64,000 nt of DNA from Dyella telluris (GTDB lineage: Bacteria > Pseudomonadota > Gammaproteobacteria > Xanthomonadales > Rhodanobacteraceae), in the NCBI RefSeq assembly GCF_014297575.1, contig NZ_CP060412.1, forward strand, positions 1,178,001 to 1,242,000, given 5' to 3'. A program made the position numbers and the translations under genes. The first letter of the stretch is position 1. The number at the start of each line of letters is the position of its first letter. The notes beneath the pieces are model-generated. The model was not told the origin of the DNA, made no database searches, and was given only the letters and a program-made list of their open reading frames with translations. This document shows positions 48,079 to 55,606 of the stretch, piece by piece.

Positions 48079-48095
48079 AGCAATCCGCGTGCCAA
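48079..48095 (-). promoter_or_regulatory. Sigma-54 promoter of the transporter operon
   Basis: Reads TTGGCACG-CGGA-TTGCT on the minus strand, a full match to TGGCACG-N4-TTGCW. The -12 lies 45 bp before the fusion-protein ATG, with the start site expected near 48067. It should drive the fusion protein, ATPase, eight permeases and probably the DUF885 peptidase, a unit of about 14 kb. Confidence 0.9.
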
Positions 48096-48160
48096 CTCTG
48101 GAAAGCCGATTTACTTACGGCTTTTCAGTCACTTGGAAATGCTGCACGCGAGCGTACAGC

Positions 48161-48206
48161 TGTCCGCGGACACCACCACGGACAGACGGACAAGCGTCCG
48201 CGGACG
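48161..48206. promoter_or_regulatory. Paired palindromic activator sites upstream of the sigma-54 promoter
   Basis: Two near-identical palindromes, TGTCCGCGGACA (48161-48172) and CGTCCGCGGACG (48195-48206), are centred 34 bp apart. Between them are two direct ACGGACA half-sites (48178-48184, 48186-48192). They lie about 70-110 bp upstream of the -24 element, the usual place for an NtrC-type enhancer. I did not find another copy of this palindrome in the window. Binding by the regulator encoded at 32255-33592 is inferred. Confidence 0.7.
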
Positions 48207-48215
48207 ATGCCGGCG

Positions 48216-48803
48216 CTAATCCAGCGCGGGCGCCAGCTCCACCGCGGCGGCGCGGGCCACATCGCGGGCGATGCCCCGGCCCAGCGGGGAAAGCTGCCCC
48301 AACGGCAGGGTATCGAGCAGGTCCAGCGAGGCGAGCCGCGTGGTGCGGAAGCACAGCAGTTCGGCAATCGCCGCCTGGCAGGCCACTTCGCCCGGACACA
48401 CCGGCGCCGCAGGCAGCGAGGTGCCACCGGTGAGCAAGGCGTCCCACGCCAGATAGTCGGTATCGGGCAGCAGGTGCAGGCGCGCGCAGAACGCGCCCGT
48501 GGCGTCGAGGCAGTCGATCCATTCGCGCGGACCGTCGGCACCGATCGTGCTGGAGGCGCGCAGTTCTTCGGTCTGCAGCAGCGGGGCAAGATCGCGCCGC
48601 GCTACCAGCCAGCCCGGTGCAACCTCCCCGGTCGCGCCGCGCAGGCGGCAGGCTGGCAGGTACAGCACGCCACCCAGCAGCGGGAGGCGCGCGGCAAGTT
48701 CCGCGCCGGACATGCGCACCGACGCGCGGCTGATGGTCCAGGCGGTGGTGTCGGCCGACGGCCGGACCGAGGCAAAGGCGTGCGCTAGCCAGCCAAACAT
48801 CAT
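48216..48803 (-). CDS. HemP-linked protein, possibly haem-utilisation related
   Basis: A 195-residue soluble protein, no signal peptide (MMFGWLAHAFASVRPSADTT). The middle part (REWIDCLDATGAFCARLHLL, PDTDYLAWDALL) is loosely reminiscent of the repeat in ChuS/HmuS-type haem-handling proteins, but I cannot assign the family with confidence. AAGGAG lies just before the start. It is downstream of hemP on the same strand after a 176 bp gap and could be part of the Fur-controlled unit. Its 3' end abuts the enhancer of the transporter operon. Confidence 0.6.
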   Translation of the reverse strand: MMFGWLAHAFASVRPSADTTAWTISRASVRMSGAELAARLPLLGGVLYLPACRLRGATGEVAPGWLVARRDLAPLLQTEELRASSTIGADGPREWIDCLDATGAFCARLHLLPDTDYLAWDALLTGGTSLPAAPVCPGEVACQAAIAELLCFRTTRLASLDLLDTLPLGQLSPLGRGIARDVARAAAVELAPALD

Positions 48804-48979
48804 CGAACTCCTTGGCAGGAAACGACCCGGCTGGCGTTCAGCGAGAAGCGCGTGGCGATAGGCCTTGGGAATGACGCCGGCGCGTGGCCGGCCGAGAGGG
48901 GCATCCATGCCCGTGAAACTTCCTCGAGGGACGGTGCAACCGTCGGTGTCCCCCGCCGCGGCGTGGGACACCACAACCT

Positions 48980-49204
48980 TCATTTGGTGAGGATCAGCTT
49001 GTCGTTGCGGGTCAGGCGCAGGTGGTACTCGCTGCCCTCGTGCTGGATCACCAGCTCACGCTCACCCTGCAGCAGCACCTGGCTGGACACGCGGCGCACC
49101 GCCGTGTCCGGCGCCACGCGGGTCTTGGGCTTCAGGCTGAGCAGGCGGAACGGGCGAGCCAGCACATCGGCACCCGGGGGGAGGGACAGGACCGTCGAGG
49201 ACAT
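48980..49204 (-). CDS. hemP: Hemin uptake protein HemP
   Basis: A 74-residue protein with the HemP core: TRVAPDTAVRRVSSQVLLQG then ERELVIQHEGSEYHLRLTRN and the closing DKLILTK. HemP/HmuP proteins accompany haem-uptake genes and in some species activate the haem receptor gene. A Fur box lies about 35 bp upstream. The usual TonB-dependent haem receptor is not adjacent here. Confidence 0.88.
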   Translation of the reverse strand: MSSTVLSLPPGADVLARPFRLLSLKPKTRVAPDTAVRRVSSQVLLQGERELVIQHEGSEYHLRLTRNDKLILTK

Positions 49205-49233
49205 GGGGGAGCTCCGCAGGAGAGTGGTGACAC

Positions 49234-49252
49234 CTTGATGATAATCATTCTC
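49234..49252 (-). promoter_or_regulatory. Fur box upstream of hemP
   Basis: The sequence contains the perfect core GATAATCATT and matches 15 of 19 positions of GATAATGATAATCATTATC. It lies 30-48 bp upstream of the hemP ATG, where Fur-Fe(II) would block the promoter. Iron repression is therefore expected. Confidence 0.82.
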
Positions 49253-49321
49253 ATTTGAGTGTCAACCCTCTGATTCAGGGGCATCCTTCCGGATGCCCTC
49301 CGCCCATGGCGGCGACTGGCG

Positions 49322-50206
49322 TCAGGGCCTGGCGCCCTGCCCGGCCTGCTCCTTGGCCAGCTTGGCGTCCAGCCGCCGGCTCCCATCGTCGGCATACGCG
49401 CGGCATGCCCCGCTATCGATCAGCGGATCAGGCTTGCCTGCGGCATCGCGGCGCGCGACCCGTTCGAGAAAATCGCTCTGCCCGGGATGCGGCGACATCA
49501 GGATGTCGCAGGGCAACGCCGCGATCACGGCAATGCCATGACGGTAGTTGGCGACCCGCTCCGGATGCGCCGGATCGCTGTAGCGATAACTGCCGGCGGT
49601 GAAGGCACCCAGGCTGTCGGCATACACCATGTGCAGGCAACGATTGCCCTCGCACGATTGCCACGTCCATGTCGTGCTGCCCGGCGTGTGGCCGGGCGTG
49701 TAGTGCGCCGTCACCGCCACATCGCCAACGCGCACCACGCCAGTGTCGGCCACGATGTCGACATGGGGAATGGGCGGGTACGCCGATGCTTCGCCGAACT
49801 GCGGGTCATCCGGGTCGTGACCGCCCAGCATCAGCTCCTTCGCGCCCGCCTCGCTGGCGGCAACGCGGGCGCCGCTGTCGCGCGCGATGGCAGCGATGGC
49901 GCCGGCGTGATCGAAATGCGCATGCGAGTTGAGGATCAGCTTGATGTCATGCAGCTGGAAACCCAGCGCCTTGATGTTCGCCTCGACCTGCGCCGCGTTC
50001 TGCGGCAGCGTGCCATCGACCAGCACCAGGCCTTTGGACGATCCGATGAGGATGGCGCTGAGCCCCTGCGTGCCCACGTAGTAGGTATCGCCGTAGATGC
50101 GGAACGGCTTCTGCGCCTGCGTCCAGTCGGGATGATCGTCGGCGTGCGCCGTGGCGGCGGCGAGCAGCGCGAGACAAGCCAGCCATGCGGTGCGTAAAGG
50201 CTTCAT
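49322..50206 (-). CDS. Subclass B3 metallo-beta-lactamase
   Basis: A 294-residue exported zinc hydrolase. The signal peptide (MKPLRTAWLACLALLAAATA-HA) is followed by the MBL fold. Zinc ligands are in HAHFDH (residues 95-100, the HxHxDH motif), YTPGHTPGSTTW and a later MSPHPGQSDF. This trio with His-rich site 2 and no Cys ligand is the B3 pattern (L1-like). Start ATG at 50206. A chromosomal B3 enzyme would be expected to hydrolyse carbapenems, but the actual spectrum is unknown. Transcribed leftward; convergent with nothing and flanked by unrelated genes. Confidence 0.87.
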   Translation of the reverse strand: MKPLRTAWLACLALLAAATAHADDHPDWTQAQKPFRIYGDTYYVGTQGLSAILIGSSKGLVLVDGTLPQNAAQVEANIKALGFQLHDIKLILNSHAHFDHAGAIAAIARDSGARVAASEAGAKELMLGGHDPDDPQFGEASAYPPIPHVDIVADTGVVRVGDVAVTAHYTPGHTPGSTTWTWQSCEGNRCLHMVYADSLGAFTAGSYRYSDPAHPERVANYRHGIAVIAALPCDILMSPHPGQSDFLERVARRDAAGKPDPLIDSGACRAYADDGSRRLDAKLAKEQAGQGARP

Positions 50207-50349
50207 GCGGTGGCGATCCTTTTGAGAGTCCACGAAGGATGCCAGCGCATCTTGAACACCACGAGCAGAAGTCGGGCGATCGCGGGACGAAGTGTGGCGA
50301 AGCTGGGGCAGCGCCACATGACCAGACGTTCGACGGTGGCGATGCCGCG

Positions 50350-51318
50350 TTACGCCACCGCCTGCGCGATGTGCTTGAGCACATCCGCATCCAGCTTCGG
50401 CAACAACGCCAACGCACCCAGGTTCTGCTCAAGCTGTTCCAGCTTGCTCGCGCCAAGCATCACCGTGGACACGTGCGGATTGGCCAGGCACCACGCAATG
50501 GCCAGCTGCGCCATCGACACGCCAAGCTCCGCCGCGATGGGTGCAAGCCGGCGCACCTTGTCCAGACGGGAGCTGTCGTGCTCCAGCACTGCTTCGCGCA
50601 GCCACTCGTAACCGGGCTGCGCCAGGCGCGATTCGGTCGGCACGCCCTGATTGTACTTGCCGCTCAACAGGCCCGAAGCCAGCGGTGACCAGATGGTGGT
50701 GCCCATGCCGTAGGTGTCGTACAGCGGCGCGTATTCCTGCTCCACGCGTTCGCGATGCAGCAGGTTGTACTGCGGCTGTTCCATGGTGGGCGCGTAGAAG
50801 TGGTTTTCCTTCGCTGCGCGATGCGCTTCGACGATCTCGTCCGCCGACCATTCGCTGGTGCCCCAGTAGAGCACCTTGCCCTGCCGCACCAGCGTATCCA
50901 TCGCGGCCACGGTTTCGACAATGGGCGTATCCGGATCGGGACGATGGCAGAAGTACAGATCCAGGTGCTCCACGCGCAGCCGCTGCAGGGCCTGATGGCA
51001 GGCTTCGATCACGTGCTTGCGTGACAGGCCGCGCTGCGTGGGCAGCGGGTTGTCTACCGCGCCGAAATACACCTTGCTCGACACGCAGTAGCTGTCACGC
51101 GGAAAACGCAGGTCCGCCAGCACGTCGCCCATCAGGGTCTCGGCCAGGCCGTTGTTGTACGTCTCGGCGTTGTCGAAGAAGTTGATGCCGTGATCGTGCG
51201 CCATGGCCAGCAAGTCGCGCGCCAGCGAACGCCCCACCTGCGTGCCGAACGTGACCCAAGCGCCGAAGGACAGCGCGGACAGTTGCAGGCCGGATTTGCC
51301 AAGACGTCGATATTGCAT
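50350..51318 (-). CDS. Aldo/keto reductase (voltage-gated K+ channel beta-subunit type)
   Basis: A 322-residue NADPH-dependent (alpha/beta)8-barrel reductase. It begins MQYRRLGKSGLQLSALSFGA, then the catalytic Asp/Tyr in INFFDNAETYNNGLAETLMG, Lys in CVSSKVYFG and His in LDLYFCHRPDPDTP. The cofactor region includes WSPLASGLLSGKYNQG and STVMLGASKLEQLEQNL. The YAPTMEQPQYNLLHRE stretch is of the AKR6 (Kv-beta/YghZ) class. The substrate is unknown. It is divergent from the dehydrogenase gene, sharing about 150 bp of promoter DNA. Confidence 0.9.
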   Translation of the reverse strand: MQYRRLGKSGLQLSALSFGAWVTFGTQVGRSLARDLLAMAHDHGINFFDNAETYNNGLAETLMGDVLADLRFPRDSYCVSSKVYFGAVDNPLPTQRGLSRKHVIEACHQALQRLRVEHLDLYFCHRPDPDTPIVETVAAMDTLVRQGKVLYWGTSEWSADEIVEAHRAAKENHFYAPTMEQPQYNLLHRERVEQEYAPLYDTYGMGTTIWSPLASGLLSGKYNQGVPTESRLAQPGYEWLREAVLEHDSSRLDKVRRLAPIAAELGVSMAQLAIAWCLANPHVSTVMLGASKLEQLEQNLGALALLPKLDADVLKHIAQAVA

Positions 51319-51466
51319 GGGGGCGCTCCGAGGGGTGGAAGACCTGCGAGCATGCCAAGAGCATGCGTGCTTCGTCCATCGCCGCCGATTACACGCAACG
51401 GCAACACTGCCCAACCTAGACTCGCGGTCTTTAGCGCAAACCTCCCCCTCGGACCGGAGCGACCCC

Positions 51467-52474
51467 ATGTCGACGATGAAAGGCTGGGCAGCACAGCAGG
51501 CCGGCGCACCGCTGGTGCTCTCGGAGTTCGACCTGGGGCCGCTGGGCGCCGAGCAGGTGGAAGTGGCGGTGGACTACTGCGGCATCTGCCATTCCGACCT
51601 GTCGATGATCAACAACGAATGGGGCATGTCGCGCTATCCGTTCGTGCCGGGTCACGAGGTGATCGGCCGCATCACCGCGCTGGGCACCGAGGCCAAGGGC
51701 CTGCGCATAGGCCAGCGCGTCGGCATCGGCTGGAGTTCGGCCAGCTGCATGCACTGCAAGCAATGCCTGTCCGGGCACCAGAACCTGTGTTCCGAGCTGG
51801 AGGCCACCATTGGCGGTCGCCACGGCGGCTTTGCCGACAAGGTGCGCGCGCACTGGGCCTGGGCGATTCCCCTGCCCGAGGGCATCGACCTGGCCAGCGC
51901 AGGCCCGCTGCTGTGCGGCGGCATCACCGTGCTCAAGCCCTTCCTCTCCTACGAGATCAGCCCGACCGCCCGCGTGGGCGTGGTGGGCATCGGCGGACTC
52001 GGCCACATGGCGGTGAAGCTCGCGCGCGCCTGGGGCTGCGAGGTCACCGCCTTCACTTCCACTGCCGCCAAGGCGGACGAGGCGCGCAGCTTCGGCGCAC
52101 ACAACGTGGTGTCCAGTCGCGACTCCGCGGCTATCGCCTCACTGGCACGCTCGCTGGACCTGTTGCTGGTGACGGTCAACGTGCCGCTGGACTGGAGCGC
52201 CATGATCAACACGCTGGCGCCGCGCGGACGCATGCACGTGGTGGGCGCGGTGGTCGAACCCATTCCGGTATCGATATTCCAGCTGATGGGCGCCGAACGC
52301 GAGATTTCCAGCTCGCCCACCGGCGCGCCCGAAGACATCGCCACGCTGCTGGCATTCGCCACGCGGCACGACGTGCGCCCGCAGGTGGAAATGTTCCCCA
52401 TGTCGGAGATCAATGCCGCACTCAAGCACCTGGCCGATGGCAAGGCGCGATACCGCATCGTGCTCAAGGCGTAA
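51467..52474 (+). CDS. Zinc-dependent NADP-type alcohol dehydrogenase (YahK/CAD-like)
   Basis: A 335-residue MDR-family dehydrogenase. Catalytic zinc ligands are in DYCGICHSDLSMIN and PGHEVIG, and the structural zinc cysteines in CMHCKQCLSGHQNLC. Rossmann motif GVVGIGGLGHMAVKLARAWG. The pattern matches cinnamyl-alcohol/YahK-type aldehyde reductases. ATG at 51467 follows CGGAGC; the frame is open upstream, but that part overlaps the divergent gene. Likely role: aldehyde reduction/detoxification. The small membrane-protein gene follows by 17 bp. Confidence 0.9.
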   Translation: MSTMKGWAAQQAGAPLVLSEFDLGPLGAEQVEVAVDYCGICHSDLSMINNEWGMSRYPFVPGHEVIGRITALGTEAKGLRIGQRVGIGWSSASCMHCKQCLSGHQNLCSELEATIGGRHGGFADKVRAHWAWAIPLPEGIDLASAGPLLCGGITVLKPFLSYEISPTARVGVVGIGGLGHMAVKLARAWGCEVTAFTSTAAKADEARSFGAHNVVSSRDSAAIASLARSLDLLLVTVNVPLDWSAMINTLAPRGRMHVVGAVVEPIPVSIFQLMGAEREISSSPTGAPEDIATLLAFATRHDVRPQVEMFPMSEINAALKHLADGKARYRIVLKA

Positions 52475-52491
52475 GAGTCAGCGAGTCCACC

Positions 52492-52737
52492 ATGATCACC
52501 ATCGAACTGTTGCGCAACGTGCTCGGCTGGGCCGGCCTGTTCAACCTGTTGCTGGTGACGGTGTGGTTCTCGCTGTTCCTGGGCATGCACGATCGCATGT
52601 ACGCGTGGCACCGGCGCTGGTTCCGGTTGAGCGTGGAAACTTTCGACGCCATCCACTATGCGGGCATGGCGTGGGCCAAGATCGCGACCTGGATCTTCTT
52701 CATCCTGCCGTACCTGGCCCTGCGCATCGCCAGCTAG
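52492..52737 (+). CDS. Small DUF6868-type membrane protein
   Basis: An 81-residue protein with two membrane segments (LGWAGLFNLLLVTVWFSLFL, AWAKIATWIFFILPYLALRI). Between them is the conserved-looking loop MYAWHRRWFRLSVETFDAIHYAGM. It matches my memory of the DUF6868 pattern, with no known function. It lies 17 bp after the dehydrogenase gene and is likely co-transcribed. Confidence 0.75.
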   Translation: MITIELLRNVLGWAGLFNLLLVTVWFSLFLGMHDRMYAWHRRWFRLSVETFDAIHYAGMAWAKIATWIFFILPYLALRIAS

Positions 52738-52803
52738 GGCGCACTGGGCGTGACGGCCGCCTTGCCTGGCGGCCGTCACGGCAGAGCCCTTCACTGCATC
52801 GGC

Positions 52804-53379
52804 TTACGGAAGCGTATGGACGTCCGTGCGCTTGTCGATGCCCTGGTCCGCCTCCGGACGCCACATGGTGGCCTTGAGCGCGTCACCGGTACCCCAGGCC
52901 TGCAGTGCCGCGATCAGCGTGGCGTTGTCGCCGTCCTTGCGGACATAGAAATCGAGATGACGGAAATCATCGCAGGCCGTATCGCAGTGATAGCTGGAAA
53001 AGCCCAGCGCCTCGATCTGGCCGTATTCATTGACGATGACCGCCGTGGCGCTGCCACCGCACTCGCGGGCCGGGCAGGCCGTGAACAGAAAGCGGTTGTC
53101 GGACAGCACCTGCACCGTCGGCGACGAACCACCCAGGCCCGACAGCGCCTGCTCGCTCACCGAGCGATTGCCGCGGAAATAGTTGACCTTGCCATCGCCG
53201 GCAAAATGCCCCAGCGCCGTGGCGAAACCGTTCGCACGCGACAATTGGTTGGCATCGCTGCACGTGGACGGATCGATCAGGCGGCACGGGCCATGCGCAG
53301 CCGCCGACGCGGCGAACGAGGCACACGGCACAAGGAGCAACAGCAGGACGAAACACGCAAAACGCGCGAATTTGCACAT
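52804..53379 (-). CDS. Exported protein of unknown function
   Basis: A 191-residue protein with signal peptide (FACFVLLLLLVPCASFAASA) and a compact mature domain rich in cysteines (GPCRLIDPSTCSDANQ, FTACPARECGGSA, YHCDTACDDFRHLDFYVR). At least three disulfides are possible. It ends in a helix and ALKATMWRPEADQGID. I do not recognise the family. It is convergent with the small membrane-protein gene and is followed upstream by a long non-coding gap. Confidence 0.7.
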   Translation of the reverse strand: MCKFARFACFVLLLLLVPCASFAASAAAHGPCRLIDPSTCSDANQLSRANGFATALGHFAGDGKVNYFRGNRSVSEQALSGLGGSSPTVQVLSDNRFLFTACPARECGGSATAVIVNEYGQIEALGFSSYHCDTACDDFRHLDFYVRKDGDNATLIAALQAWGTGDALKATMWRPEADQGIDKRTDVHTLP

Positions 53380-54284
53380 GACATTTTCCCCCTTAGAGTG
53401 ACTTTCCCTCTAAATCCGCATCAGGCTGCATCCCTGCCGGCCCCGGCGATCAAGCCGATGGCATACGTCGCTGCCGGCGCCTGACGCCAACAAACTGCTC
53501 ACTGTGTCGGCAACGATTGCCCTGCCCCGGGCAAAGCAACGCCCCAACCCCGGATTCCGCCGACAACGGCAGGCACCAGCAGCCACTGGTCGAAGAGACG
53601 TAACGGATGTCCCAACACGGTGGGACTCAAGCCGGCCCGACCACACACCCCCGATCGAACCGCCGACTACCGCTACCCCTGCGAGCAGAAAGCCGTTGGC
53701 ATGCCGTCCCTGTCGGGACCTGATGACGGGTGAAAAGTATCAGCCGAAACCAATACCACACCCTTCAAAAAGCCGTACAGACGGGACCACACGTAATAGT
53801 TAATGCGCTCAAAGAGCGATTTTCCATAGGAATTTTGGTCAATGGCGCGCGAGGAAGGCGGAATTTGCGGGGGAAAGAGGCTGTGCGCAGTACCGCCGCG
53901 AGGCATACCACTGCAACTCATTCCGCCCCCCATGCAGGGTGAGCCAGCAGGCCAGTCAGCGGCGAACGGCTGGACGGATGCGACCCCGCGCCACGCTCTC
54001 TCCTTTGTGGCGCGTTGCGAATCGCCTCGACGTAGAAGCCATGTCCAATGTCGTAAGCAGTCTGGTCTCTGGTACGCACGAGGCGAAGATCAGGCACCTT
54101 GGCTCTGGATCCCGGCCCTTGCCCTCTTTTGTGGGCTGCGCCCGGACGAGGACGTCCAAACGTTCCCGCGAGCACCCAACCCTCTCCCCGGAGGGGAGAG
54201 GGAGAGGAGTTGTGGGCAGGCCGAAAGGGACGAAAGTCGTGACGACGATTCATGACGAGTCGCCGATTGCCCTGAAGGACGCGC
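53380..54284. other. Gene-free region with an A/T-rich island
   Basis: No credible gene over about 900 bp. The part at 53740-53870 is poorer in G/C than its surroundings (GTAATAGTTAATGCGCTC, GATTTTCCATAGGAATTTTG). A CCTCTCCCCGGAGGGGAGAG REP lies near 54180-54205. Short open frames here show no start signals or conserved pattern. It may be eroded DNA. Confidence 0.4.
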
Positions 54285-54640
54285 AGCGACGCTCCGCTTT
54301 AAGTCCTCAGCGCTTTGGCGCGTTGCGAAGCGCTACGAGGTACCCGCTGTGTAGAGGCGGAGGTTGCCAAGCAACAACATTTCTCTGCCCATCGGGCTTA
54401 TCCCGACAGAATGCTGCCAGCCTTTAAGGCCATTTTCTTTGGGTTACTTTTCTTTTGGGCCAGCAAAAGAAAAGTGACTCGGCCTCCGGCAGGAGGTCGA
54501 AACGCCCCGCTGCGTAAGCGGCAACCTGGCGGAGTCGCCACATACCGAAGGCCAGAGCAAAGGCACTGGATGACCAGCCATTCGGCTGTTGAAAGGCGCC
54601 TCCCGCTTTCGCGGGAATGACGGCTCTGATGAGAGGGTGA
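54285..54640 (-). repeat. Composite repeat, inverted left half (copy E)
   Basis: Reads as the reverse complement of the left half of copies A-C: TTAAGTCCTCAGCGCTTTGG, CCGCTGTGTAGAGGCGGAGG, the TTAAGGCCATTTTCTTTGGG core and GGCCTCCGGCAGGAGGTC. It ends with a CGGCTGTTGAAAGGCGCCTC REP. The right half and most internal hairpins are absent, so copies D and E are complementary halves. Confidence 0.8.
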
Positions 54641-54955
54641 GGCTAGGTGATCAGCCCTTCGGCCGTTGAAAAGCGCCTCGCTGGGATGGCGATTGAGATG
54701 GGGCGATGGGGCGAAGACCAAACACTGAGGCGCTGGATCCCGGCCTGCGCCGGGATGACGATATTGATGAGACATTGGGGCCAGATGGCCAGCCCTTCGG
54801 CAGGCCGAGAGCAAAGGCGCTGGATGACCAGCCATCCGGCTGTTGAAAAGCGCCTCCAGCTTCCGCTGGGATGACGGCTAAAGAGTGAAGCGGTGAGGCG
54901 AGGTTGCCCCCTCACCCCAACCCTCTCCCCAAGGGGGAGAGGGAGCTAGGCAGCG
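54641..54955. repeat. Cluster of CCAGC...GTTGAAAAGCGCCTC REP units
   Basis: Two further diverged copies (about 54645-54700 and 54812-54885) of the unit GCTGGATGACCAGCC-ATTCGGCTGTTGAAAAGC-GCCTCCAGC. A copy also sits at 54563-54625 within the left-half repeat. They are separated by a CCCGGCCTGCGCCGGGATGA hairpin. A CCCTCACCCC...GGGGGAGAGGG REP closes the cluster at about 54909-54950, just before the pgpA end. The same unit flanks copies B-D and occurs at 60360-60472. Confidence 0.75.
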
Positions 54956-55051
54956 GAGGGTCCGGACGGGAGTCGCTCCCGTCCAGGTTCTGGAAAGGAG
55001 CACCCAAATGCATGCCCCCGCGCCCCTGTAAGCGAGACCACCCTCCACCCA

Positions 55052-55606
55052 TCAACTCAACGCGTTCAACACCACCGCCAACACCACCGCCGCAAACACC
55101 CCCGCCACCACGTCATCCACCATCACCCCCACCCCGCCCTTCAGGCGACGATCCAGCAGGCGAATCGGCCACGGCTTCCACACGTCGAAGATCCGGAACA
55201 GCACGAAGCCGATCACCACCGACCACCAACCCTCCGCGACCGCCGGTATCAGGGTGATCCACATGCCCACGAACTCGTCCCAGACGATGCTGCGGTGGTC
55301 TTCCACGCCCAGGGCGCGCCCGGCGATGCCGCACACCCACACGCCGGCCGCAAACGCCACCACCACGGCGAACATATAGAGCTGCATCGGCAGCATGCGC
55401 AGCGCCAGCCAGGGCACGATGGCGGCCAGCGAACCGAAGGTGCCCTGGGCAAAGGGCGCCACGCCCGAGCCGAAGCCGCTGGCGATCAAGCCCACCGGTG
55501 TCGACAGCAACAGGCGGCGCTGCTCCGGGGTGAGCGTCTTCTTGTCACGCTCAGCCTTGCGGGCCTTCTCTTTCTCGATCTCGATGTCGTTGTCGATGTC
55601 GTTCAT
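55052..55606 (-). CDS. pgpA: Phosphatidylglycerophosphatase A
   Basis: Membrane phosphatase making phosphatidylglycerol from phosphatidylglycerophosphate. The 184-residue product has a charged N-terminal tail (MNDIDNDIEIEKEKARKAER) longer than usual. The PgpA core then shows GFGSGVAPFAQGTFGSLAA, VEDHRSIVWDEFVGMWIT, FRIFDVWKPWPIRLLDRR and GVGVMVDDVVAGVFA. The acidic motifs supply the Mg-binding residues. It has about four TMs. The start at 55606 overlaps the thiL stop by 4 bases. Last gene of the rib-nusB-thiL run. Confidence 0.93.
   Translation of the reverse strand: MNDIDNDIEIEKEKARKAERDKKTLTPEQRRLLLSTPVGLIASGFGSGVAPFAQGTFGSLAAIVPWLALRMLPMQLYMFAVVVAFAAGVWVCGIAGRALGVEDHRSIVWDEFVGMWITLIPAVAEGWWSVVIGFVLFRIFDVWKPWPIRLLDRRLKGGVGVMVDDVVAGVFAAVVLAVVLNALS

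Noticed and set aside
54315..54620. Frame with AIFFGLLFFWASKRKVTRPP
   Set aside because: Translation of the repeat arm core; similar frames arise in every copy and in both orientations. No start signal.
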